Origin: Collinsella sp. | Lineage (GTDB): Bacteria; Actinomycetota; Coriobacteriia; Coriobacteriales; Coriobacteriaceae | Direction of reading: 5' to 3' | NCBI GenBank assembly: GCA_018368345.1 | Contig: JAGZEK010000004.1 | Coordinates: 84,910-148,909 of the forward strand | Length of the DNA stretch: 64,000 nucleotides | Part shown: positions 41,585 to 50,962 of the stretch, in pieces | How positions within the stretch are numbered: position 1 is the first letter of the stretch | Layout of the letters: each line of letters begins with the position of its first letter | The notes under the pieces: model-generated | Told to the model about the DNA's origin: nothing | The model's input: the letters and a program-made list of their open reading frames with translations, nothing else | The model's database searches: none | Translations under genes and position numbers: made by a program

Positions 41585-43600
41585 CTACATCACCTCCGCG
41601 TGAGGGGTCAAACCATTTGCCTTGAGCACCTCGTCGGGGAGCTCGGAATAGAAGTGCTCGGTGCCGGGCACGCGCTTGAAGACCGGACGGGTGTCCAGGC
41701 CAATGCGCGGATGGCTCGAGCGGGGCGCGAAGCGATCGCCCTTGGGGAAATCGCGCGGGCTCGGAACGGCGCCGGGCACCTGGTGCAGACGGCCCGAACC
41801 GCTCTCGATGGACAGAACGGAGCCCAGAAGACCGCGGGTGTACTCGTGGATCGGGTTAGTGAGCAGCTCCTTGGTGGGCGCCTGCTCGATAACCTGACCG
41901 GCGTACATAACCGTGATGTTATGGGCGACCTCGGCGACCAGCGCCAAGTCATGCGAGACGAAGATCATGGCAAAGCCGAGCTTGGCCTGAAGGTCGTTGA
42001 GCAGCTTGATGACCTGCTTCTGGACGGTAACGTCCAGAGCGGTCGTGGGCTCGTCGCAGATGACCAGCTTGGGGTCGCGGGTAAGGGCCATAGCGATCAG
42101 GACACGCTGACGCTGGCCACCGGAAAGCTCATGCGGGTAGCTCTCGAGCGTACGCTTGGGGTCGAGGCCCACGAGCTCCAGGAGTTCCTCGGCGCTGCGG
42201 GTGCCGCCGCGCTTGGTGAGCTGCTTCATCTGGGCAGAGATGAGCATGGAGGGGTTGAGCGAGGACAGGGCGTCCTGATAGACCATAGCGATATCGGTAC
42301 CGCGCAGGCCGAACCACTCCTTCTTGCTCATCTTGAGCAGGTCGCGGCCCTCCCAGAGGACCTCGCCGGAAAGGTGCTCGTCATCGTCGGTCAGGCCCAT
42401 GATGGCCAGCGTGGTGATGGACTTACCGCAACCGGACTCGCCCACCAGGCCCATGGTCTGACCAGGACGGACGTCAAAGTTGACATGGTCGACGACGTTG
42501 ATATCGCCGTGATGCTCAAACTGAATGCAGAAGTCACGGACCGAGAGAATCGGTTCGACAGACTCGTCGGGCACATGGCGATCGTCACGCTTGAGCTCGA
42601 CATCGCGCAGGGCGCCAAGGCGAGCGGAGAGGGACTGGGCCTGCTCCTTGTAGGCGCGAACGGGGTCGGAGACCAGCAGGTCGGCCTCGCGACGCTTGGA
42701 GGAATCGGTCGGATCCAGGGCGGCGGAGGGAGCAGCGGCCATGGCGTCGGTAATGCCCTCGGAGAGGATGTTGAGCGCCAGGCAGGTGATCATGATGGCC
42801 AGGCCCGGGAACAGCGCCTGCCACCAACGGCCGGCGAGCACGCCGCCGCGGGCGTCGGCGAGGATGTTGCCCCAGGTAGCGGTGGGCTCCTGGATACCAG
42901 CGCCGATGAAGGTCAGCGAGGCCTCGAAGATGATGGCGTCGGCGACCAGGGTAACGGTGAAGACCATGATCGGGGCGATGCAGTTACGCAGAACATGCTT
43001 GATCAAAATCCACGGAGCCTTGGCGCCGGAAACGATGACCGCGCGGACATAGTCCTCGCCGTACTCGGACACGATGTTGGCGCGCACGATACGGGCAATC
43101 TGCGGAGTGTACATAAAGCCGATGGCGAAGATGATCGACGGCACGGAGTTGCCCAGGATGGAGACGAAGACGGCCGCGAGGGCGATGCCCGGGATGGACA
43201 TGATGATGTCCAGGATACGCATGATCGTCTCGGAAACGGCCTTGCGCGAAACCGCCGCAAGGGCGCCCACGACCGAGCCGCAGACCAGAGCCATGGCAGT
43301 GGCGCCAAAGCCGATAATCAGCGAGTAACGACCACCGTAGAGCATGCGCGACAGAATGTCGCGACCCTTATCGTCGGTACCGAAGATAAATCCGTTGCCG
43401 GGAGCCTGGCGAGCCGTAAAAATCTCGACCGGGCTATAGGGGGCAAGAAGGGGCGCCAGAATCGCAGTCAGGGCGACCAGCACCAACACGACGGCGGCAA
43501 TCTTAGAAGACAGCGTCATCTTCTTCCAGCCACCGAGCTTGAGCCCCTTGGAGGCAGCCTTCTCGAGCTGCTCGGTTTGCTTCTCTCGAATCTTTACCAT
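41585..43600 (-). CDS. ABC transporter permease-ATPase fusion, SatC-like
   Basis: 671 residues in two parts. Residues 1-285 are an OppC-type permease (FGTDDKGRDILSRMLYGGRYSL, EAA loop VSGAKAPWILIKHVLRN). After a linker of about 60 residues, 345-650 form an ATPase with Walker A GLVGESGCGKSITTLA, signature ELSGGQRQRVLIAMA and Walker [14 protein letters not shown]. The frame is open throughout, so this is a true fusion rather than a frameshift artefact. Such fusions are characteristic of Sat-type sialic-acid transporters. It lies 3 bases after satB. Confidence 0.9.
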   Translation of the reverse strand: MVKIREKQTEQLEKAASKGLKLGGWKKMTLSSKIAAVVLVLVALTAILAPLLAPYSPVEIFTARQAPGNGFIFGTDDKGRDILSRMLYGGRYSLIIGFGATAMALVCGSVVGALAAVSRKAVSETIMRILDIIMSIPGIALAAVFVSILGNSVPSIIFAIGFMYTPQIARIVRANIVSEYGEDYVRAVIVSGAKAPWILIKHVLRNCIAPIMVFTVTLVADAIIFEASLTFIGAGIQEPTATWGNILADARGGVLAGRWWQALFPGLAIMITCLALNILSEGITDAMAAAPSAALDPTDSSKRREADLLVSDPVRAYKEQAQSLSARLGALRDVELKRDDRHVPDESVEPILSVRDFCIQFEHHGDINVVDHVNFDVRPGQTMGLVGESGCGKSITTLAIMGLTDDDEHLSGEVLWEGRDLLKMSKKEWFGLRGTDIAMVYQDALSSLNPSMLISAQMKQLTKRGGTRSAEELLELVGLDPKRTLESYPHELSGGQRQRVLIAMALTRDPKLVICDEPTTALDVTVQKQVIKLLNDLQAKLGFAMIFVSHDLALVAEVAHNITVMYAGQVIEQAPTKELLTNPIHEYTRGLLGSVLSIESGSGRLHQVPGAVPSPRDFPKGDRFAPRSSHPRIGLDTRPVFKRVPGTEHFYSELPDEVLKANGLTPHAEVM

Positions 43601-43603
43601 AAT

Positions 43604-44560
43604 CTACACCGTCCTGATGCGCGGGTTGATGAGCAGGTAGAGCATGTCAACCACGATGTTGATGATGATGAAGGCAAGAGCAACGACGATAACGACGCCC
43701 TGAACCAGGTTCGCCTCGTTGCCCTGAACGCCCTGCAGAATCGCGGTGCCCATGCCGGGGAGGTTGAAGATAACCTCGATGACGACGGCGCCGCCCATGA
43801 GGTAACCGATCTTAAGACCGAGGGTGGTGACCGGGGTGATCAGCGCATTGCGAAGAACGTTGATGCCGACGACGACCTTCTCGGGAACGCCGGCGCCGCG
43901 AGCCATACGGACATAATCCTTATCGAGCTCCTCGACCATGGCGGTACGCACGATACGAGTCATCTGGCCCGTCAGCGGAAATGCCAAGGCGATAGCGGGC
44001 ATGATCATACGTCCCAGATAGCCAGCCGGATTCGTGGTGAAGTGAGGCAGAGCACCCGATGCCGGAAGCACCTTAAGGTAGGAAGAGAACAGCAGGATCA
44101 ACAGAACGGCAAGCCAGAACGACGGGGTTGCCAAGCCGGCGATGGAAAAGACGCGGATCACTTGGTCCGGCCATTTGTCGCGATACAGTGCCGCGATGAC
44201 GCCGAGTAAAAACGAAACGACCGCACCGATGGCAAGGCCGATGAAGGTCAGCTGCATCGTGACGGGCAGGGCCGTGGAGATGCGCTTGGCAACGGAGTTG
44301 CGAGCAGCACCATAGGTGCCCATGTCACCATGGATCAAATCGCCCATATAGCGCACGTAGCGCACAGGCCAGGGGTCGTCCAGACCATACTTCTCATGGT
44401 ACTCGGCAACCGCCTCGGGCGAGGCACCGTCACCCAACGCCGTGTAGGCGGGGTCGGTCTTGGAGAACGACATAAGGAAGAACACCAGGACGGTGACGCC
44501 CAATGCCATGATCGGCAGCGCCACAAGACGCCTTCCAATCAAACGTAGCAAGTTGTTCAC
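43604..44560 (-). CDS. ABC transporter permease, SatB-like
   Basis: 318 residues, OppB/DppB-type permease. It begins MNNLLRLIGRRLVALPIMALGV and has the EAA-loop region RMARGAGVPEKVVVGINVLRN. The start is GTG 44560, with GGGGAG 6 bases upstream; an in-frame upstream start gives 11 extra non-hydrophobic residues. It is the first membrane subunit after the binding protein, 157 bases away with a hairpin between. Confidence 0.9.
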   Translation of the reverse strand: MNNLLRLIGRRLVALPIMALGVTVLVFFLMSFSKTDPAYTALGDGASPEAVAEYHEKYGLDDPWPVRYVRYMGDLIHGDMGTYGAARNSVAKRISTALPVTMQLTFIGLAIGAVVSFLLGVIAALYRDKWPDQVIRVFSIAGLATPSFWLAVLLILLFSSYLKVLPASGALPHFTTNPAGYLGRMIMPAIALAFPLTGQMTRIVRTAMVEELDKDYVRMARGAGVPEKVVVGINVLRNALITPVTTLGLKIGYLMGGAVVIEVIFNLPGMGTAILQGVQGNEANLVQGVVIVVALAFIIINIVVDMLYLLINPRIRTV

Positions 44561-44621
44561 GTTCTCTCCCCTTTCTTTTGTCGGTAGGACCAACTGGTAT
44601 ATGAGTACGGATACTCATTAC

Positions 44622-44655
44622 AAGACCCGAGCGACATCGAGGTCGCCCGGGTCTT
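44622..44655 (-). terminator. Attenuator-type hairpin between satA and satB
   Basis: AAGACCCGAGCGAC (44622-44635) pairs with GTCGCCCGGGTCTT (44642-44655) with one mismatch. It sits 62 bases after the satA stop, mirroring the oppA-oppB hairpin, and probably lowers read-through into the membrane subunits. Confidence 0.65.
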
Positions 44656-44717
44656 TGTTTCAACTATGAGGATACGGTCCCAACGACCGACATCCTGCAT
44701 ACAGACTCAAGCGAGTC

Positions 44718-46331
44718 TTACGCCTTGACGGTCGCAACGCCCCTGAAGGACATGCTCGTCGTACCGATGCCCTTGAAGCCATCGAGGGCCTCGCCGTTGG
44801 GCGCAGTGGACGGATCGTCCCAGGAAGCGGAGACGGTCTTGACGTGGACAACGGGGTACAGAACGGCGTTGTCGGCAATGATGTCGAAGCACTCGTTCCA
44901 CTTCTTCTGCTGCTCATCGCCCTCAGCGGCAAGAGCCTCGTCCATGAGACCGTGGAGCTTCTGCCACTCAGCGGACTCCTTCCACGGGCAACGGGTCTGC
45001 ATCCAGACGTTGTCGCCGTACCACCAGTTGAGCAGCAGGTCGGGGTCGGCGCCGAAGCAGGAAGGATCGCCAGGGGCAAGGAGGATATCGTAGGCCTCGC
45101 CGCCGTCGATGGCAGCGTAGGTGGCCGGCGAGGTATCGGTCTGGATGGTCACATCGAAGCCGAGAGCGTCGAGGTCATTCTTGACCTGGGCGGCCATGCC
45201 CTTAATCTGCTCGTTGTCGGTGGTGCGCAGGGTGATGGCACCCGGGGTGATGCCAGACTCCTCGATGAGCTTCTTAGCCTTCTTGGCGTCGGTCTTGTAC
45301 ACCGTGGAAGCCTCATGATAGTTGGTGAAGCTCTTGGGCAGGTAGCAGCTGGCAGCGGTGGCAAGGCCGGCGAAGGTGTTGCTGACCATCTTCTCGGTGT
45401 CGAGCGCATACATGACAGCCTGACGGACCTTGACGTTGTTCCAAGGCTCCTTGGCGACGTTGAACATGATGAAGCGGGTGCCGAAACCCTGAACGTTATC
45501 GATCTTGCAGCCGGCGCTCTCGAGCTGGTCGACGGCGTCAGCGGTAACGAGCTCCATAACGAGCGTGGAGCCCTCCTGCTGAGCGGTAACGCGAGCGGTG
45601 GGGTCGGTCAGGATGCTGTACTGGATCTTCTTATCCTCGGCAGCATACTCACCGTTGTACTCGGGGTTGGGAACCAGGGTGATCTCGGTATCGGAGATAG
45701 AGTCGTACATCCAGGGGCCGGAGCCGATCGGCTGCTTGGCGCGATCCTCCTCGGTCTGGGTGGCCGGGGTAACGCGGACGATGGCCAGACGATCCTTGAG
45801 CAGGGAGAAGTTGGGGACCTTGGTCTTGACCGTCACGGTGCTGGCGTCCTTGGCCTCGATGGACTCGAAGGGCTGGAAGAACGGAGCATAGGTAGCGGAA
45901 GCGGCGCAAGCGGTGTAGGAGGCAACGACATCGTCAGCGGTGACCTCGGTGCCATCGGAGAACTTGGCGCCCTTGCGGATGGTGACCTCGAAAGTGGTGT
46001 CGTCCACAGACTTGGGATCGTCGGTGGCGAGCTCTTTGAAGGTGCTGTAGTCGTGGTAATCGATGCCGTAGAGGCCCTCGACGACGTGCCAGTTAGCACC
46101 CAGGCCCACAGCGGAGCCGGTGCTGGCGGGATCGAAGCTGGACGGAGCGTAAGCGGAACCAGCGGTGATCACGCCGCCGCCACGGTTGGCGGAATCGGTG
46201 GAACCGGAAGCGGAACCCTCGTCGCTAGAGCTGCCACCGCAGCCGGTGAGACCAAGCCCTGCGACAGCAGCGACGCTGCCGGTGAGGCCGAGGAACGAAC
46301 GCCTGGACATACCCTTGTTGATGATGGCCAT
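44718..46331 (-). CDS. Solute-binding lipoprotein of the sialic-acid-type ABC importer, SatA-like
   Basis: 537 residues, SBP_bac_5 family. The signal peptide has a strong twin-arginine motif (SRRSFLG, Arg10-Arg11) and a lipobox ending LTGC with Cys31, followed by a Ser/Gly/Asp-rich linker. The mature part shows ITAGSAYAPSSFDPAST and PWNNVKVRQAVMYALD, typical of the peptide/opine/sugar-binding cluster. The start at 46331 has GGAG 5 bases upstream. It heads the transporter and nan operon; sialic acid as ligand is inferred from the downstream nan genes. Confidence 0.88.
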   Translation of the reverse strand: MAIINKGMSRRSFLGLTGSVAAVAGLGLTGCGGSSSDEGSASGSTDSANRGGGVITAGSAYAPSSFDPASTGSAVGLGANWHVVEGLYGIDYHDYSTFKELATDDPKSVDDTTFEVTIRKGAKFSDGTEVTADDVVASYTACAASATYAPFFQPFESIEAKDASTVTVKTKVPNFSLLKDRLAIVRVTPATQTEEDRAKQPIGSGPWMYDSISDTEITLVPNPEYNGEYAAEDKKIQYSILTDPTARVTAQQEGSTLVMELVTADAVDQLESAGCKIDNVQGFGTRFIMFNVAKEPWNNVKVRQAVMYALDTEKMVSNTFAGLATAASCYLPKSFTNYHEASTVYKTDAKKAKKLIEESGITPGAITLRTTDNEQIKGMAAQVKNDLDALGFDVTIQTDTSPATYAAIDGGEAYDILLAPGDPSCFGADPDLLLNWWYGDNVWMQTRCPWKESAEWQKLHGLMDEALAAEGDEQQKKWNECFDIIADNAVLYPVVHVKTVSASWDDPSTAPNGEALDGFKGIGTTSMSFRGVATVKA

Positions 46332-46696
46332 GTCTTCTCCTATCAATAGAGAATCTTACCCGGGAGCGCCTAGACGTGCCCCCGCGCAACTTGCGGACGA
46401 TATATACCTTACCTACCGACGAACCCAACTGAGGTGCCGCGCTCGGCGACCGATACATACATACGCTTGAACGGTATTTGCTACCGTTCACCGAATTCAT
46501 TGACAAACGATTCGCCAGACAGTATGTATCGACGAGGTGAGATATCAGTCTTCGTCAACCCGCAGGATAGCAGGGTTGTTCACCATGGCTAGTCAAACGT
46601 TTTAGCGTTAATTAAACCCGAAATCGGCTGGTAATCGCCGTGAAATAAATGATTGAAAATCACGCAATCATGTATATCAGTTGTTTAGAGGCGTGT
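46332..46696. promoter_or_regulatory. satA upstream region with nested inverted repeats
   Basis: No gene seen. CGATACATAC (46451-46460) is perfectly complementary to GTATGTATCG (46522-46531). Between them lies TGAACGGTA/TACCGTTCA (46468-46476, 46482-46490), also perfect. These could be an operator pair or a leader hairpin controlling sialic-acid uptake. An AAACGTTT palindrome lies at 46595-46602. I cannot assign a promoter with confidence. Confidence 0.45.
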
Positions 46697-48643
46697 TTAG
46701 TTTTCGGATTGCTTTGCCGCCGCCTCGGCGCGCTCGGCATTCCATGCAACGAGCGCCTCGTGAACCGCTTTGGCGACATCGGCAGGAATGCCTCGAACTT
46801 CCGCGATCTCTTGCTCGCTCGCCGCGCGCAAACGCTTCATCGAGCCAAAATGGCGCATAAGGGCACGTTTTCTGGTGGGTCCCACGCCTGGAACGTCATC
46901 GAGTACCGAAACCGTCATGGCTTTATCGCGCAATTCGCGATGGAACGTGATGGCAAAACGGTGCGATTCATCGCGCACCTGTTTAATTAGATAGAGCGAC
47001 GCGGACCCGGTCGGCAGCACGATGGGAGTCTCGTCCCAAGGCACGAAAACCTCCTCATCGGCCTTTGCCAAGCCACAAACTGGTATATCGAGCCCAAGAG
47101 CCTCAAGTTGCTTGATCGCAGCGGTCAATTGCGGCTTACCGCCATCGACAACGAGCAAATCGGGGCGCGAGCCAAAGCGCTCGTCGGCCATGCGCTCGGG
47201 AGCATAACGTCGTCCCAAAACCTCGGACATCGACACGAAGTCGTTTGCCTCGTCCAATTCGGCCTGAATTTTAAAACGACGATACTGACTCTTGTCGGCG
47301 CGCCCGTTGGTAAACACCACCATCGAGGCGACCGTAAAGGTGCCATGCAGTGTAGAGATATCGAAGCACTCGATACGCAACGGCGGCGATGGCAGCGCCA
47401 ACGCACTTTCGAGCTCCAGGAGCGCTTGATTGGTGCGGTCGTCAGCGTACCCCGTTCGCATCATGTAGCGCATGAGGGCATGGCGCGCATTTTTGGATGC
47501 CATATCGAGCAGACGGTGCTTTTCGCCACGCTGCGGCCTATGGAGATGGCAGGAACGCTCACGCTTGCCCGCAAGCCACTCCCCCAGCGCTTCCGCATCC
47601 TCAAGCTCGACGGAAAGGTTGACCTCAGCTGGAATATCAGCCGTCTCGTCGTAATAGCGCTTAAGAAAGCCCGACTGGAGCTCTTCCTCGTCAACATCAA
47701 GACCCTTGTCGAGAATGAACTCGCAGGTGCGAACTGTTCGGCCCTCGCGAACGACGAAGACGCAAGCGGCGGAGATGGTCTCCTCGCGATAGAAACCGAT
47801 GACATCTATATCGACACTGGAGGGAAAAACGACTTGCTGACGATCGTCCAGACCCCTGATGACCTCCAAACGACGTTTGACGCGTGCCGCGCGCTCAAAG
47901 TCGAGCGCCTCAGCGGCATCCGTCATCTCGGAGGTCAGCTCATCGACGACATCCTTGCGATGGCCCGACAAAAAGCGCTCGACACGCTTGACGTTCTTGG
48001 CATAGTCTGCCGGGGAAATCGCGCCGACACACGCACCCGGGCCACGCCCGACATGGTAGTCAAAGCAGGGGCGCCCGTTTTGCGCGCAAATCATATTGAC
48101 GATGTCTTCCTCGCCCTTGTGGGACTCGACGATACGGCGACAACGACGCCACTCCGCACAGGATGCGGAGCAGATGGGGATAACCTTGCGCAGCGTATCT
48201 ATCGTCTCACGTGCCGCGCGGCTATCGGTATAAGGTCCAAAATAGCGCGTTCCCGGCTTATGACGCTCACGCGTGTATTTGATAGCGGGATACAGGTCGC
48301 CCTTTGTAATGGCGATAAAGGGGTAGCTCTTGTCATCCTTGAGGTCGACGTTAAAGTACGGATGGTACTGACCAATCAAATTGCGCTCGAGCACCAACGC
48401 CTCGTGCTCGGTCTCCACCACGATATAGTCAAAGCTCGCCACCAGCTGCATCATCAGCGGGATCTTCTGGCGCTCGTCCTGCAGCGTCACGTACTGACGC
48501 ATACGGGCGCGCAGGTTTTTCGCCTTGCCCACGTAGATGACATCGCCCTTGGCGTCTTTCCAAAGGTAGCAGCCGGGCTGCGTGGGAACGCGCGAAACCT
48601 GCTCGGCAAGCGTTGGAATGTTGTCGTGACCGGCCACGCGCAC
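46697..48643 (-). CDS. uvrC: Excinuclease ABC subunit C
   Basis: 648 residues. The N-terminal GIY-YIG nuclease is PGCYLWKDAKGDVIYVGKAKNLR; a UVR motif lies near DAAEALDFERAARVKRRLE, the RNase H-like second nuclease follows (ECFDISTLHGTFTVASMVVF, LLVVDGGKPQL), and a helix-hairpin-helix ends the protein (VPGVGPTRKRALMRHFGS). It makes both cuts in nucleotide excision repair. The GTG start at 48643 immediately follows the murJ stop; GTG 48637 is possible. Confidence 0.96.
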   Translation of the reverse strand: MRVAGHDNIPTLAEQVSRVPTQPGCYLWKDAKGDVIYVGKAKNLRARMRQYVTLQDERQKIPLMMQLVASFDYIVVETEHEALVLERNLIGQYHPYFNVDLKDDKSYPFIAITKGDLYPAIKYTRERHKPGTRYFGPYTDSRAARETIDTLRKVIPICSASCAEWRRCRRIVESHKGEEDIVNMICAQNGRPCFDYHVGRGPGACVGAISPADYAKNVKRVERFLSGHRKDVVDELTSEMTDAAEALDFERAARVKRRLEVIRGLDDRQQVVFPSSVDIDVIGFYREETISAACVFVVREGRTVRTCEFILDKGLDVDEEELQSGFLKRYYDETADIPAEVNLSVELEDAEALGEWLAGKRERSCHLHRPQRGEKHRLLDMASKNARHALMRYMMRTGYADDRTNQALLELESALALPSPPLRIECFDISTLHGTFTVASMVVFTNGRADKSQYRRFKIQAELDEANDFVSMSEVLGRRYAPERMADERFGSRPDLLVVDGGKPQLTAAIKQLEALGLDIPVCGLAKADEEVFVPWDETPIVLPTGSASLYLIKQVRDESHRFAITFHRELRDKAMTVSVLDDVPGVGPTRKRALMRHFGSMKRLRAASEQEIAEVRGIPADVAKAVHEALVAWNAERAEAAAKQSEN

Positions 48644-50326
48644 CTACTTGCGACGAATCAGCGCCGAGACCTCGGGCATCTTAAGGACGACGGCAAGGCC
48701 AAAGGGAACAGCAAGCGAGACGACACCCGCAACGCAAACGTAGCCAAGAGTAATCAGAATCGAGCCGCCAAGTGCCCCGACAAAGTGCTCAAGCGCCCAC
48801 ATGACGCCGGCGCCTGCGGCAGCACCCAGGCCACCGAGCAAAAGGCCAAAGAAACCGCCATGCAGGATAGATTTAACCTGAAGACCACGCAGACGACGAC
48901 GCAGCCACCACAGCGAGCAACCGACCAAGATCACGTAGTCGACGACATACGAAAGCGCGATTGCCGGCATACCGAAGCCCAGCACAACGCCAAACAGCAG
49001 AACCGAGCCGGCCTGGCCGATGGCGGAATACAGACAATAGCGGCTATAGGGCTTCATGTCGAGCAAGGCAGAGAAGCTCTTCTGCATCAGCACGACCACG
49101 CCGTAGAGCGGCAGGGAAAGTGCCAGGTAGATAAGGAACTCCGACACCAGCGCCACACCGGACTCATCGAACTTGCCAGCGCAGTAGATCATGTTGAGCG
49201 GACGCGCGAAGACAATCAGGTACAGCGCGAATGGAATCAGGAAGAACAGCATCTGGGCGACGCCACGCGAAATGCCCGTGCGGACGCTGTCGTAATCCTT
49301 CTCCTGTGCGTCGTGAGAGAGCTCGGTATAGAGCGCCGTCGAAAGCGAGGCGGCAATCAGCGCGTAGGGCAGCGTGTACCACAGGCGCGCATAGGCGATG
49401 ACGGAAGGACCAGTCTCGGGCTGGACCACCAGCGCAGCAGCGTTGGTGATAGAAGTCGAGACAAACATGCACACCGTGGCGAGCAGCGTCGGGATACCGA
49501 GCGCAATCGTCTGGCGCAGTGCGGGGTCCTTAAAGTCGATATGGATATGGGGATGCACGCCGTGCTTGCCAAGCGCGGGGATCTGACATGCCATCTGAAC
49601 AAAGACACCGAGGGTCGTACCGGCCGCAATCAAGATGATGCCGGCACGTTCGCCAAACTGTGCGGACACGGGCGAAAAGCCCATAAAGCTCGCAATGACG
49701 ATCACATTGTTGAGGACCGGGGCAAACGTCGACCAGAAGTAGTCGCGGTGTGCGTTGAGGACGCCCGAAAACACCGAGCCCAAACCATAAAACAGAATCT
49801 GGATGGCAAAGAAACGGAACATGAACGCAGCGGTATCCATGCTGCCGCCGTCACCCGAAAGGAACGATTGCGTCCAGATAAAGCCCGGGGCGAACACGGT
49901 CCCCAGCAACGAAATGCCACCCAGCACCAATAGCAGAATACCGAGCAGGTTGCCCACGTACTCGTTAGAGGCCTCGCGACCCTGCTCACGCCTCACGCCC
50001 ATGTACACGGGCAAAAACGCCGTCACGAGCATGCCGCCCATCACGAGTTCGTAGAGCATATTGGGCAGGTTGTTGGCGACCTGATAGGAAGACGAGAGCA
50101 GCGACATGCCGATAGCGGCCGCCATTGCCCACGTGCGGATAAAACCGGTGACGCGAGACACGATGGTCAGGATGGTCATAAGCCCGGCGGAACGACCAAC
50201 CGTGGAGTAGTCCGACGAGCCCATGTCGTCAGTGTCGTCTCGCGACGAAGAAGCTTCGGATGAGGGTGTCTGAGGCGCAGATTCTTTTGCAAAATGAGCT
50301 CCGCACTTCAATTCTTCCTGCGGCAT
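48644..50326 (-). CDS. murJ: Lipid II flippase MurJ (MviN)
   Basis: 560 residues with about 14 membrane segments, MOP exporter superfamily. After a polar N-terminal 45 residues (SSRDDTDDMGSS) comes GLMTILTIVSRVTGFIRTW, then SYQVANNLPNMLYELVMGGM, the MurJ core with conserved Arg residues. It moves lipid II across the membrane for peptidoglycan synthesis. It lies between uvrC (adjacent) and the deacylase gene (3-base gap). Confidence 0.93.
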   Translation of the reverse strand: MPQEELKCGAHFAKESAPQTPSSEASSSRDDTDDMGSSDYSTVGRSAGLMTILTIVSRVTGFIRTWAMAAAIGMSLLSSSYQVANNLPNMLYELVMGGMLVTAFLPVYMGVRREQGREASNEYVGNLLGILLLVLGGISLLGTVFAPGFIWTQSFLSGDGGSMDTAAFMFRFFAIQILFYGLGSVFSGVLNAHRDYFWSTFAPVLNNVIVIASFMGFSPVSAQFGERAGIILIAAGTTLGVFVQMACQIPALGKHGVHPHIHIDFKDPALRQTIALGIPTLLATVCMFVSTSITNAAALVVQPETGPSVIAYARLWYTLPYALIAASLSTALYTELSHDAQEKDYDSVRTGISRGVAQMLFFLIPFALYLIVFARPLNMIYCAGKFDESGVALVSEFLIYLALSLPLYGVVVLMQKSFSALLDMKPYSRYCLYSAIGQAGSVLLFGVVLGFGMPAIALSYVVDYVILVGCSLWWLRRRLRGLQVKSILHGGFFGLLLGGLGAAAGAGVMWALEHFVGALGGSILITLGYVCVAGVVSLAVPFGLAVVLKMPEVSALIRRK

Positions 50327-50329
50327 CGC

Positions 50330-50830
50330 TCAGTCCTCTCTCGTAATCGGGGCGACCGTCGCCCCGCAAAATGCAATTAAATCATCAGGTGCAAGCTCAA
50401 GCTGATAACCACGCTTGCCTCCCGAAATAAAAATGGTATCCCAAAGGACACATGTCTCATCAATGAGCGTCCGGTAGCGTTTTTTCATACCGACCGGACT
50501 GCAGCCGCCGCGAACGTAGCCAGTCGCCGCAAGCAAATCCTTCACATGCATCATGGCCAAGGACTTCTCCCCCGCGGCACGCGCGGCGGACTTTAGATCG
50601 AGCTCGTCGGCAACAGGGATGCAGCACACGACGTGGTCGTTGGACGGCGTCACGCAGACCAAGGTCTTAAATCCTTGTCCGGGCTCCTCGCCAAGCTGCT
50701 CCGAAATCGCGACCCCCAGGCCCGCCGACTCATCACCATCGTCTTCGTACGTATGTAGAACATAGGAAATGCCGGCGCTTTCCAGCTCGCGCATCGCATT
50801 GGTTTTTGGCGTCTTTACAGCCTTTGCCAT
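50330..50830 (-). CDS. ybaK: YbaK/EbsC-type Cys-tRNA(Pro) deacylase
   Basis: 166 residues. It starts MAKAVKTPKTNAMRELESAGISY, the YbaK N-terminus, and has VCVTPSNDHVVCCIPVADELDLK with the catalytic Lys region, GYVRGGCSPVGMKKRY and the final ISGGKRGYQLELAP. The family clears mischarged tRNA, mainly Cys-tRNA(Pro). ATG 50830 has AAAGGATA upstream; an in-frame upstream extension is unlike the family. Confidence 0.93.
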   Translation of the reverse strand: MAKAVKTPKTNAMRELESAGISYVLHTYEDDGDESAGLGVAISEQLGEEPGQGFKTLVCVTPSNDHVVCCIPVADELDLKSAARAAGEKSLAMMHVKDLLAATGYVRGGCSPVGMKKRYRTLIDETCVLWDTIFISGGKRGYQLELAPDDLIAFCGATVAPITRED

Positions 50831-50911
50831 GGCATATCCTTTCCCTCGCATTCGGACGCAAGGATTAAGTATATGTCCAATTCGGCTGCATACGTCACTT
50901 CGACACAGCAA

Positions 50912-50942
50912 GCGCCATCGAATCACAAGGAGTCGATGGCGC
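50912..50942 (-). terminator. Hairpin after uvrA
   Basis: GCGCCATCGA (50912-50921) and TCGATGGCGC (50933-50942) form a perfect 10-bp stem 21 bases after the uvrA stop. The minus strand continues TTGCTGTGTCG, so the T-run is weak. Confidence 0.6.
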
Positions 50943-50962
50943 CCATAAACTGAATCGCCTAT

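Noticed and set aside
41585..43600. Frameshift or assembly error joining a permease and an ATPase
   Set aside because: The frame is continuous through a plausible linker, and the same fusion is known in Sat/Sia/Nan-type sialic-acid transporters.
40535..44209. A very long open frame (about 1,220 codons) on the plus strand
   Set aside because: It lies opposite satB, satC, satD and an esterase gene, all with clear family motifs. Its translation has no recognisable domain and is rich in repeated His/Asp/Gly typical of antisense frames in GC-rich genes.
47108..49933. A 941-codon open frame on the plus strand
   Set aside because: It is antisense to uvrC and murJ, has no domain or ribosome site, and reflects GC-rich third codon positions of the real genes.
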